Below, piece after piece: positions 1-5,194 of a stretch of 5,194 nt of DNA. The stretch spans positions 757 through 5,950 of the forward strand of contig MTPE01000378.1 of the NCBI GenBank assembly GCA_002011835.1, given 5' to 3'. The notes beneath the pieces were generated by a model, which saw only the letters and a list, made by a program, of their open reading frames with translations, made no database searches and was not told the origin of the DNA. The stretch comes from Desulfarculaceae bacterium JdFR-95 (GTDB lineage Bacteria; Desulfobacterota; Desulfarculia; Desulfarculales; Desulfarculaceae). Position 1 is the stretch's first letter, and every line of letters begins with the position of its first letter. Position numbers and translations under genes: made by a program.

Positions 1-437
1 CCCACGGCGATGTCGTTGGCCCCGCCGCTGCCGTTGAGGCGCACGCGGGGGGGCAGGTATTTGCCCACGCGCCAGGGGGCGTTGTCGCCCCAGATGCCGG
101 TGGTGTTGACGTTGCCGTACTTGTCCACCTGGGCGGCGCCGATCACGGCGTTGTCGGCCCGGCCCGAGGCCACCAGGAAGCCCAGGGCATCGATGGCGTT
201 GGTGAAGCTGGTGGCGTTGGCGCTGATGCGGTTGCACTCGATGCCCCAGGGCAGGCCGCCCACGGGGGTGGAGCCGTAGACCCCCCCTTCGGTGAAGGGG
301 CGCAGGTTGGGGGCGTGGTTCAGTTTGGCGAAGTAGCCCGCCAGCATGGACAGACCCACACCCAGGATGATAAGCTCTCCGTCCTTGATCTCGCGGCCCG
401 TGGCAATGGCCATGAACTCTCGCTTGGTGTACTCCAT
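1..437 (-). CDS. CoA-transferase family I, subunit B (GctB/IpdB-like), partial at left edge
   Basis: This is the beta subunit of a heterodimeric family I CoA-transferase, which moves CoA from a donor acyl-CoA to a carboxylic acid in the cytoplasm. Only the first 145 residues are present; the 3' end lies outside the window. I read it from an ATG at 437 (MEYTKREFMAIATGRE...). An AAGGGG ribosome-binding site sits 8 nt upstream, inside the last codons of subunit A, so the two are probably translationally coupled. A TEGGVYG stretch (residues 49-55) aligns with the strand carrying the catalytic glutamate of glutaconate CoA-transferase beta subunits, making Glu50 the candidate active-site residue. 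GSGGANDIA (136-144) is the typical glycine-rich motif of GctB/IpdB-type subunits. Family assignment is firm. Substrate is not: glutaconate, 3-oxoacids, aromatic acids, or an IpdAB-like ring-opening hydrolase are all possible. Confidence 0.9.
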   Translation of the reverse strand, partial: MEYTKREFMAIATGREIKDGELIILGVGLSMLAGYFAKLNHAPNLRPFTEGGVYGSTPVGGLPWGIECNRISANATSFTNAIDALGFLVASGRADNAVIGAAQVDKYGNVNTTGIWGDNAPWRVGKYLPPRVRLNGSGGANDIAV

Positions 438-442
438 GACGC

Positions 443-1432
443 CTACCCCTTGGCCTTGTCTTCCAGCTCGCGCACCTCGGCCTCGCTCTTGATCCACTTG
501 CGGTAGGGGTCCATGAGGAAGGCCGTGGCAGTGCTGGTGATACGCTCGATGCGCTCCTTGCCCAGCATGTCCAGGTAGCCCTGGCGGTCCTGGTAGGAGA
601 ACACCCACCGGCGGCAGTATTCCTCGGTGTCCTCAGGGGTCTTCATCATCTTGTTCATGTAGAACATGTGCTCTTCGTCGCTGTCGTAGACCCCGCAGGA
701 GGCCTGGGGCCAGGAGCAGAAAGGCCACCACACCACCGCGTCCACCACCTCGGCGATGATCCGCACCAGGTTGGGATACTGGCGCATGCAGTCGGTGTCC
801 ACGATGTGGTCCGCTATCAGTACTACCTTCTGGGCCGCCCGCGACATCTCGAAACGGCTCCATTCCGAGCCCAGCATGATGGCGTTGCCATAGATGTCGG
901 CCATGGTGACGTGGATGGCGGCCACGTCCGGCCGCAGTACGCTGAACAGGCCCACGGTGCGGCCGGTGAAGGGGTCGGTGATGGTGGGGATCTTCTTGGT
1001 GCAGGGATATTCGTCCGGGTGGTCGCCCGAGGCCCACTGCTGGTCGCTGTGCACCCCCACCAGGGCGGGCACGAAGGGCCAGTTCATGGCCCCCCCGAAG
1101 AAGCGCCAGGCCATGGCCCCGTTGGAGTAGTCTTCGATTACGGTCTGGCCGCTGGTTACGGCGCGGTTGAGTCCGTTGGCGAAGCCGTAGACCTCCAGGC
1201 CGGAGAAGCCCACCTCCACCCGGCGCACCGCGCCCACCGCGGCCAGCAGGTTCACCTGCTGGGACCCGCAGTGGCAGATCACGTTCAGGTCCTTGCGCCC
1301 CTGGCGCACCATCTCCCGGCCGAAGGCCACCGAGTCCGACCCCACCGGGAAGGCAGCCCCATGGCAATAGGTCATGCCGTCCCAGGTGTAGGTGGCCACC
1401 GCTTCTTCCATGGAAATCAATTTGTTGCGCAT
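443..1432 (-). CDS. CoA-transferase family I, subunit A (GctA/IpdA-like)
   Basis: Alpha subunit (329 aa) partnering the gene just downstream at 437; together they form a family I CoA-transferase or an IpdAB-like acyl-CoA hydrolase. The start is the ATG at 1432 (MRNKLISMEEAV) because GGAGG at 1441-1445 lies 8 nt upstream. An in-frame ATG at 1456 would add eight residues but has no such site. Visible family features are the N-terminal MEEAVATYTWDGMTYCHGAA block (residues 8-27), the EDYSNGAMAWRFFGGAMNWPFVP segment (100-122) matching the E-x-S/Y-R-F-x-A-A-PF-x-P region of GctA/IpdA, RPDVAAIHVTMADIYGNA (167-184), and a C-terminal G-Y-D-x-D-x-x-H region (247-255). The full length is normal for the family. 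A sigma-54 promoter precedes it. The protein is rich in cysteine (e.g. Cys53, Cys55) and tryptophan. The acyl substrate cannot be read from the sequence. Confidence 0.92.
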   Translation of the reverse strand: MRNKLISMEEAVATYTWDGMTYCHGAAFPVGSDSVAFGREMVRQGRKDLNVICHCGSQQVNLLAAVGAVRRVEVGFSGLEVYGFANGLNRAVTSGQTVIEDYSNGAMAWRFFGGAMNWPFVPALVGVHSDQQWASGDHPDEYPCTKKIPTITDPFTGRTVGLFSVLRPDVAAIHVTMADIYGNAIMLGSEWSRFEMSRAAQKVVLIADHIVDTDCMRQYPNLVRIIAEVVDAVVWWPFCSWPQASCGVYDSDEEHMFYMNKMMKTPEDTEEYCRRWVFSYQDRQGYLDMLGKERIERITSTATAFLMDPYRKWIKSEAEVRELEDKAKG

Positions 1433-1440
1433 CTCGATCC

Positions 1441-1445
1441 CCTCC
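1441..1445 (-). promoter_or_regulatory. Ribosome-binding site of CoA-transferase subunit A
   Basis: On the minus strand GGAGG (continuing into GG) stands 8 nt before the ATG at 1432. This fixes that ATG as the start over the in-frame ATG at 1456. Confidence 0.8.
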
Positions 1446-1468
1446 GGTTTGCCCATGGTGGGTCTCTA

Positions 1469-1493
1469 GGTCCGGGCCAGCCCGCGCCGGACC
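1469..1493. repeat. Perfect 7-bp inverted repeat GGTCCGG-N11-CCGGACC in the divergent control region
   Basis: The arms at 1469-1475 and 1487-1493 are exactly complementary. The centre (about 1481) lies roughly 117 bp upstream of the start expected from the rightward sigma-54 promoter, a normal distance for an activator-binding site. It also falls in about +3 to +27 of the leftward transcript, where it could form a 7-bp stem with an 11-nt loop close to the 5' end. The sequence does not decide between DNA site and RNA hairpin. The surroundings are very GC-rich, so chance is possible. Confidence 0.45.
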
Positions 1494-1506
1494 CGGGAAT
1501 TCCTAT

Positions 1507-1522
1507 TGCAGCACTCGTGCCA
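1507..1522 (-). promoter_or_regulatory. Sigma-54 (-24/-12) promoter reading left into the CoA-transferase operon
   Basis: Read on the minus strand the site is TGGCACGAGTGCTGCA. The -24 element TGGCAC(G) is a full match to consensus. The -12 element CTGCA differs from TTGCA at one base. The invariant GG and GC are separated by exactly 10 nt, as sigma-54 requires. Transcription would begin near 1496, giving a leader of about 64 nt before the ATG at 1432. An adjacent sigma-54 activator gene (2554-4350) supports the call. Confidence 0.8.
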
Positions 1523-1571
1523 GTGACAGGTGGAAAGACTTGTGCCGAGCCAGAGAGGCAAGCTATGCTGC

Positions 1572-1587
1572 TGGCACCGCGTTTGCT
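1572..1587 (+). promoter_or_regulatory. Sigma-54 (-24/-12) promoter reading right into the crotonase-like gene
   Basis: The site is TGGCACCGCGTTTGCT. Both TGGCAC and TTGCT match the sigma-54 consensus, and the GG (1573-1574) to GC (1585-1586) spacing is exactly 10 nt. The expected start is near 1598, about 70 nt before the ATG at 1669. It is divergent from the site at 1507-1522, with about 50 bp between the two -24 elements. Confidence 0.85.
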
Positions 1588-1668
1588 AATAGTCATACCA
1601 GGAATAGGGGCGGCTTGGCTCTGCAGCGAGACCAATCCGTACACATCTTCTCGTCAAGGAGAAAGAGC

Positions 1669-2454
1669 ATGAGCTATCAGTACATTCTCTATGAAGAGCA
1701 GGACGAGATAGGCATCCTCACCCTCAACCGGCCGGACAAGCGCAACGCTTTGGGCATCGCGGCCGAGCAGGAGATGATCGACTGCCTGAACGATGCGGCC
1801 CGGCGTCACGCGGTCAAGGTGATCATCCTGAAGGCCAACGGGCCGGTGTTCTGTGCAGGCCACGATCGGGCTGAGATATTGAACCGCCCCTTGTCCGAAA
1901 TACGGCGCCTGTTCCAGACTTCCTTCACTCTCATGACCACCCTGCGTTCCATTCCCCAGTGTGTGATCGCCGAGGTACACGGCATTGCCATGGCCGGCGG
2001 CTGCCACCTGGCCGCGGGCTGCGACCTGATCGCCGCAGGCCGGGACAAGGCCCAGTTCGGCATGACCGGGCTGATCTATTCCTACAACTGCACCACCCCC
2101 ACCGTGGCGGTGAGCCGGTGTGTGGGCTCCAAGAAGTGCATGGAGATGCTCATGACCGCCAAGCTCTATAGCGCCGAGGAGGCCCGTGAGATGGGCTTGG
2201 TCAACTGGGTCTTTCCCGACGCCGAACTGCACGAGCGGACCTTGGAAGTGGCCCGAGACATCGCCAAGAGTTCCAAGTATGCGATCTACATGGCCAAACA
2301 GAACTTCTACGCCCAGTGGGAGATGACCGAGTGGCAGGCCTACATGTTCGCCAAGGAGATGATGGCCCAGCAGGGGGTGAGCGTGAACGCCACCGAGGGC
2401 TTCACCGCCTTCATCGAAAAGCGCCCGCCGGTCTGGAATGATGACACCTTCTAA
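1669..2454 (+). CDS. Crotonase-superfamily enoyl-CoA hydratase/isomerase-like protein, ECHDC3-like
   Basis: A 261-residue crotonase-fold protein expected to act on an acyl-CoA thioester in the cytoplasm. The ATG at 1669 is chosen because AAGGAG (1656-1661) lies 7 nt upstream and the protein then begins like the family (ILTLNRPDKRNALG, residues 16-29). The oxyanion-hole segment is VFCAGHD (60-66), with GIAMAGGCHLAAGCD (105-119) as the second half. The two catalytic glutamates of classical enoyl-CoA hydratase (rat Glu144 and Glu164) are replaced by His113 and Gly134. The segment after them (GLIYSYNCTTPTVAVSRCVG, 134-153) and the C-terminus FTAFIEKRPPVW (245-256) align without gaps, from memory, with vertebrate ECHDC3. 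A simple hydratase role is therefore doubtful; isomerase, thioesterase, decarboxylase or another crotonase chemistry is possible. A sigma-54 promoter precedes it. Fold certain, reaction unknown. Confidence 0.88.
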   Translation: MSYQYILYEEQDEIGILTLNRPDKRNALGIAAEQEMIDCLNDAARRHAVKVIILKANGPVFCAGHDRAEILNRPLSEIRRLFQTSFTLMTTLRSIPQCVIAEVHGIAMAGGCHLAAGCDLIAAGRDKAQFGMTGLIYSYNCTTPTVAVSRCVGSKKCMEMLMTAKLYSAEEAREMGLVNWVFPDAELHERTLEVARDIAKSSKYAIYMAKQNFYAQWEMTEWQAYMFAKEMMAQQGVSVNATEGFTAFIEKRPPVWNDDTF

Positions 2455-2471
2455 AAACCGCCGGGGACAAT

Positions 2472-2486
2472 CGCACCTCTGGTGCG
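2472..2486 (+). terminator. Small hairpin after the crotonase-like gene, weak terminator candidate
   Basis: CGCACC-TCT-GGTGCG forms a 6-bp stem with a 3-nt loop, 18 nt past the stop codon at 2454. The following sequence is T-richer than the genome average but has no run of T, so it is a poor intrinsic terminator. It may instead protect the 3' end or only attenuate read-through into the regulator. Confidence 0.3.
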
Positions 2487-2493
2487 CTATGTG

Positions 2494-2510
2494 TGTTATA
2501 TCTAGTAACA
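2494..2510. promoter_or_regulatory. AT-rich dyad TGTTA-N7-TAACA upstream of the regulator
   Basis: A perfect 5-bp dyad lies within the only clearly AT-rich patch of the window (about 2487-2520), 44 bp before the proposed start of the sigma-54 activator. Such a patch in a GC-rich genome usually marks a promoter or operator. No convincing -35/-10 pair or sigma-54 site can be picked out. The dyad could be an autoregulatory site, but that is speculation. Confidence 0.3.
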
Positions 2511-2526
2511 TATTGGTGATTTCCCC

Positions 2527-2533
2527 AAGGAGG
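2527..2533 (+). promoter_or_regulatory. Strong Shine-Dalgarno AAGGAGG, oddly far from the regulator's start
   Basis: AAGGAGG is a near-perfect anti-16S match, but it ends 20 nt before the first usual in-frame start codon (GTG at 2554). No ATG, GTG or TTG in any frame lies 5-10 nt after it. An in-frame ACG at 2539 has the ideal 5-nt spacing. Confidence 0.45.
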
Positions 2534-2553
2534 CGAAGACGGTCGGCCCAACT

Positions 2554-4350
2554 GTGCCTGAACATCTAGCCCATAGCTCCTCTCAGGCCCCAAAGGCCAG
2601 GGTGGCTGCTTCGGTGGTGAAACGTAAGGAGCCCTCCTGCCCCCACTGCACTCCCCCGGCAGTGGTGATGCTGGATGCCGAGGGGGTGGTGTGTGCTCTC
2701 AACCCCAGGGCCCGTAAGGTGCTGGGCCTGTCCCCAGCCGAATGCCTGGGCCGCCGCTGGAAAGAGTTGGTGGACCAGCCTGCCTTGGTCCAACTGGCGA
2801 GGGACGAGGCCGAGACTTACGACCAGCCCTGTACCTTGGCCGGCCGGGAGCTGCTGGTCTCGGCCCTACCCCTGTGGGACGGACAGGGCCGTACCGGCAC
2901 CCTGCTGACCTTCTTCGACCGCGCGGCGGTACAAGAGCGGTGGGAGGAGACCGACCGCCTGCGGCACGAGATGTCCTCCCTGTTGGAGAGCTCCTACGAC
3001 GGCATTATCGTGGCCGATCCCCAGCGGGTGCTGGAGGTCAACGCCAGCTTCGGCCGCATCACCGGAGTGGCGCCGTCTTTGCTCATCGGCCAGCGCCTGG
3101 AAGAGCTGGACGTAAAGCGCCACGTGTGTCTGGCGGTCGTGCAGGAGGTGATCCGGCTCACCTGCCATCACCGCCGCTCGCTCACCGTGCGCCGCCGCCT
3201 GAAAAGCGGCCACGAGATATTCGTCACCGGCAGCCCGGTGTTCGACCGCCACGGCCAGGTAGTGCGGGTGGTGCTCAACGTGCGCGACATCACCGAGCTT
3301 ACCGGCCTGGAGGAGCAGATCAAAAAGCTGTCAGTGGCTTGCGTGGAGGAGACGGGCCGGCCCGAGCTGCCCGGCGGCATCGTGGCCGAGAGCCCGGTGA
3401 TGCATCGCCTCCTGGACCTGGTGATGCGGGTCTCCCAGGTGGACTCCACCGTGCTGCTCACTGGCGAGAGTGGCGTAGGCAAGGACGTGTTCGCCCGTCT
3501 CATCCACCGCCTCAGCCCCCGGGCCTCGCGGCCCTTCGTCTCGGTCAACTGTGGCGCCATCCCCGAGAACCTGCTGGAGAGCGAGTTCTTCGGCTACGAA
3601 CGGGGCGCCTTCACCAGCGCCGCCCGCACAGGCAAGCCCGGCCTGTTCGAGCAGGCCCAGGGCGGAACCCTGTTCCTGGACGAGGTGGGCGAGTTGCCTC
3701 TCAACCTGCAGGTAAAGCTCCTGGAGGTGATCCAGGAGCAGCGCTGCCGCCGCCTGGGTGGGGTCAAGACCATCGATCTGGACATCCGCCTGGTGGCGGC
3801 CACCAACCGCGACCTGCGCCAGATGGTGGAGGAGGGCCGCTTCCGGCAGGACCTGTTCTACCGCTTGTACGTGGTGCCCATTGAGATCCCCCCCTTGCGC
3901 GAACGGCCCGAGGACATCCTGCCCTTGGCGCTCATGTTCCTCAAGCAGTTCAACCAGAAGTACGGGGTCAGCCGCACCCTGGGCCACGAGCTGATGGGCA
4001 TTCTGGAGTCCTACTCTTGGCCGGGCAACGTGCGCGAGCTGCAGAACGTGATCGAGCGCATGGTGGTCACCGCCGACAGCGAAGTGTTGGAGGCTCGCCA
4101 CCTGCCCGAGTCCATCTCCCGGGCTGCGGGGAGCCAGCGAGGCCTGTTGGTCATCCCCGGTGATCTGAAGCTCAGACCGGCCCGCGAGGCCCTGGAGCGC
4201 CAGCTCATCGCCGAGGCCCTGGCCAGGGCGGGCAACACCCGCCAAGCCGCCCGCCTGCTGGGAGTGGACCACAGCACCGTGGTACGCAAGGCCCGGCGCT
4301 ATGGGCTGGATTTGAGAGCCCCTCGCCAAGATGATTCCGCCCGGATCTGA
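2554..4350 (+). CDS. PAS-containing sigma-54-dependent transcriptional activator (enhancer-binding protein)
   Basis: This cytoplasmic DNA-binding ATPase opens sigma-54 promoters; 598 aa from GTG at 2554 (start uncertain, see Shine-Dalgarno entry). Order: a short basic N-terminus with CPHC (residues 29-32), PAS-A (about 35-124), a helical linker, PAS-B (about 141-250, ending VRDITEL), then the AAA+ domain (about 277-502). The AAA+ domain has Walker A GESGVGKD (304-311), the sigma-54 contact loop GAFTSA (351-356, usual form GAFTGA), Walker B LFLDE (373-377), sensor I VAATNRD (414-420), arginine-finger region GRFRQDLFYRL (428-438) and sensor II WPGNVREL (489-496). A Fis/TyrR-like helix-turn-helix follows (about 547-585, core AARLLGVDHSTVVRKARRYGL). 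There is no receiver domain, so the signal is probably a ligand bound by a PAS domain rather than phosphorylation. It very likely controls the two divergent sigma-54 promoters at 1507-1587. Confidence 0.93.
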   Translation: MPEHLAHSSSQAPKARVAASVVKRKEPSCPHCTPPAVVMLDAEGVVCALNPRARKVLGLSPAECLGRRWKELVDQPALVQLARDEAETYDQPCTLAGRELLVSALPLWDGQGRTGTLLTFFDRAAVQERWEETDRLRHEMSSLLESSYDGIIVADPQRVLEVNASFGRITGVAPSLLIGQRLEELDVKRHVCLAVVQEVIRLTCHHRRSLTVRRRLKSGHEIFVTGSPVFDRHGQVVRVVLNVRDITELTGLEEQIKKLSVACVEETGRPELPGGIVAESPVMHRLLDLVMRVSQVDSTVLLTGESGVGKDVFARLIHRLSPRASRPFVSVNCGAIPENLLESEFFGYERGAFTSAARTGKPGLFEQAQGGTLFLDEVGELPLNLQVKLLEVIQEQRCRRLGGVKTIDLDIRLVAATNRDLRQMVEEGRFRQDLFYRLYVVPIEIPPLRERPEDILPLALMFLKQFNQKYGVSRTLGHELMGILESYSWPGNVRELQNVIERMVVTADSEVLEARHLPESISRAAGSQRGLLVIPGDLKLRPAREALERQLIAEALARAGNTRQAARLLGVDHSTVVRKARRYGLDLRAPRQDDSARI

Positions 4351-4363
4351 TCCTGCTCCCAAC

Positions 4364-5095
4364 TCACAACACTGCGGCCCCTGGGGCGTCCTGATATAAT
4401 GAGGCCTCTATCTTCCTGTCCGGGGGCAACACCGCCACCCCAGGGCCGGCCTGGGCCAATAGCAGGCGCTGCAACCAGGCCAGCCCGCCTTTTACCCGTA
4501 CAGGGGTTAGCCCGTGTAACACCGCCATCTCACAGGTATATCGCCAATAGCGCTCTTCTCGGCTGCAGGGGGTCTCGATCAGGGCCACCCGGCGGTAGCC
4601 CTTCATGATCTGGGCCGCTACCCAACGGGCCTCCTCCGCTCCCCAGCGCTGGGCGGTCTGGTGGAACTCGGTGAGCGGGGTGTGGCCGTGATCGATCCAG
4701 CCGGCGCTGAGATAGAAGGTGCCCCCCTCTCCCAAAGAGGGAAGGCTGTCCCTGCCCAGCAGCAGGGGGATGCAATCGTGCACCAGCGGCACCACCAGCT
4801 CGGCCCGTTTGGTACAGAGTTGTTCCAGTCCCCCTCCGCAGTACCCGTAGACCAGTACGATGTGCCGGGGGGCGTGATGCTGCTCCACCCCAACCAGGAT
4901 TTCACCTAGCTGTTGGCGCAGGCGGTCGGGAGTGCGGTGCAGGCCCTGGTCCAGGAGGGTCACACAAGAGGCTGGCACTCCCAAGTATTTGATCTCTGGA
5001 GAGAATACCCTGCAAGCCACCACCTGGGTGCGGGGAGGGAGCTGTAAGGGAGGAGGGGGAGAACTAGGTTGGTGACGGGGGGGGTAGTTGGTCAT
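4364..5095 (-). CDS. DUF1638-family protein, function unknown
   Basis: A 243-residue soluble protein with the signature blocks of DUF1638: VVACRVFSPEI (residues 25-35), LLDQGLHRTPDRL (47-59), VYGYCGGGL (82-90), VPLVHDCIPLLLGR (102-115) and GGTFYLSAGWIDHG (124-137). Cys28, Cys86, His107 and Cys108 sit in conserved blocks and could bind metal, iron-sulfur or a cofactor; this is inference. Family members are often, to my recollection, encoded near corrinoid methyltransferases in anaerobes, but none is visible here. The ATG at 5095 has a modest GGAG 10 nt upstream. It adds a proline-rich, probably disordered tail (residues 5-21) before the conserved core begins at about 25. There is no signal peptide or membrane span. 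It converges on the sigma-54 activator with 13 bp between stops and no evident terminator. Confidence 0.85.
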   Translation of the reverse strand: MTNYPPRHQPSSPPPPLQLPPRTQVVACRVFSPEIKYLGVPASCVTLLDQGLHRTPDRLRQQLGEILVGVEQHHAPRHIVLVYGYCGGGLEQLCTKRAELVVPLVHDCIPLLLGRDSLPSLGEGGTFYLSAGWIDHGHTPLTEFHQTAQRWGAEEARWVAAQIMKGYRRVALIETPCSREERYWRYTCEMAVLHGLTPVRVKGGLAWLQRLLLAQAGPGVAVLPPDRKIEASLYQDAPGAAVL

Positions 5096-5125
5096 CTGTC
5101 TGTTGCTCCGCTTGGGGTGGTTCCC

Positions 5126-5190
5126 GCCCGCCCCCGGTGCATTAATGCACCAAAGCCTCGACTTGGTGCATTAATGCACCGGGGGCGGGC
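5126..5190. repeat. Nested palindrome: 28-bp perfect inverted repeat, each arm holding a 16-bp palindrome
   Basis: The arms 5126-5153 and 5163-5190 are perfect reverse complements with a 9-nt spacer (AGCCTCGAC). Each arm contains the perfect 16-bp palindrome GGTGCATTAATGCACC (5136-5151 and 5165-5180; centres 29 bp apart), flanked on the outer side by a GCCCGCCCCC block. It lies 30-95 bp upstream of the DUF1638 start, so it may be a double operator for that gene or for a divergent gene beyond the window. A mobile-element end, a recombination site or a cruciform are alternatives. There is no T-run to make it a terminator. Confidence 0.85.
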
Positions 5191-5194
5191 AGAA

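Noticed and set aside
1543..1560. TGCC-N10-GGCA between the two sigma-54 promoters
   Set aside because: Only four perfectly paired bases per arm, with flanking pairing broken; expected by chance in this composition.
668..1672. Long open frame on the plus strand opposite CoA-transferase subunit A
   Set aside because: It is antisense to a gene with clear family motifs, its product is low-complexity (His/Gly/Val-rich), and it crosses the divergent promoters. It is an artefact of high GC content.
3331..4362. Long open frame on the minus strand opposite the sigma-54 activator, and a 380-codon plus-strand frame at 2742-3884
   Set aside because: Both lie inside the AAA+/PAS coding sequence in other frames and have repetitive Pro/Arg/Gly- or Gln/Gly/Leu-rich products without recognisable domains.
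4342..4385. Possible terminator between the convergent activator and DUF1638 genes (GGATC-T-GATCC and GCCCC-T-GGGGC)
   Set aside because: Both are dyads with a 1-nt centre that cannot fold as hairpins of full stem length, and neither is followed by a T-run on either strand.
4395..4400. TATAAT on the plus strand
   Set aside because: It lies inside the DUF1638 coding sequence, has no -35 partner seen at a proper distance, and leads to no plus-strand gene.
5146..5170. NtrC-like half sites TGCACCA and TGGTGCA
   Set aside because: The half sites are separated by 11 nt instead of about 3, so they do not form a normal NtrC site. The true symmetry units are the 16-bp palindromes.
5164..5177. Sigma-54-like TGG...TGC within the palindromes
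   Set aside because: The GG-to-GC spacing is 9 nt rather than the required 10, and the match arises on both strands only because the element is palindromic.

Overview
The window is GC-rich and gene-dense, with the strong G/C third-position bias of a high-GC anaerobic proteobacterium. A sigma-54 activator with PAS domains, a glutaconate/IpdAB-type CoA-transferase, a crotonase-fold protein and a DUF1638 protein occur together typically in Desulfobacterota (deltaproteobacterial sulfate reducers and syntrophs). That placement is an inference from gene content; no taxonomic marker is present.

Layout. Positions 1-1432 (minus strand) hold a two-gene operon for a heterodimeric family I CoA-transferase: subunit A (443-1432), then subunit B (from 437, running off the left edge). 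They are 5 nt apart, and the ribosome-binding site of B lies in the last codons of A. The 236-bp gap 1433-1668 is a divergent control region. It carries two near-consensus sigma-54 (-24/-12) promoters pointing outward, one to each side, plus a perfect 7-bp inverted repeat placed where an activator site could lie. Rightward of it (1669-2454, plus) is a crotonase-superfamily protein resembling vertebrate ECHDC3 and lacking both glutamates of classical enoyl-CoA hydratase. After 99 bp comes a 598-residue sigma-54 activator (2554-4350, plus) with two PAS domains, an AAA+ domain and a Fis/TyrR-like helix-turn-helix. It is followed, convergently and only 13 bp away, by a DUF1638 protein (4364-5095, minus). 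The last 70 bases contain a striking nested palindrome: two copies of a 16-bp perfect palindrome, each part of a perfect 28-bp inverted repeat with a 9-nt spacer.

How it fits together. The simplest model is a self-contained, substrate-inducible acyl-CoA module. The PAS activator senses a small molecule and switches on, through sigma-54 RNA polymerase, both the CoA-transferase that activates a carboxylic acid and the crotonase-like enzyme that handles an acyl-CoA. The acid is not identifiable from the sequence. The DUF1638 gene and the double palindrome upstream of it look like a separate transcription unit.
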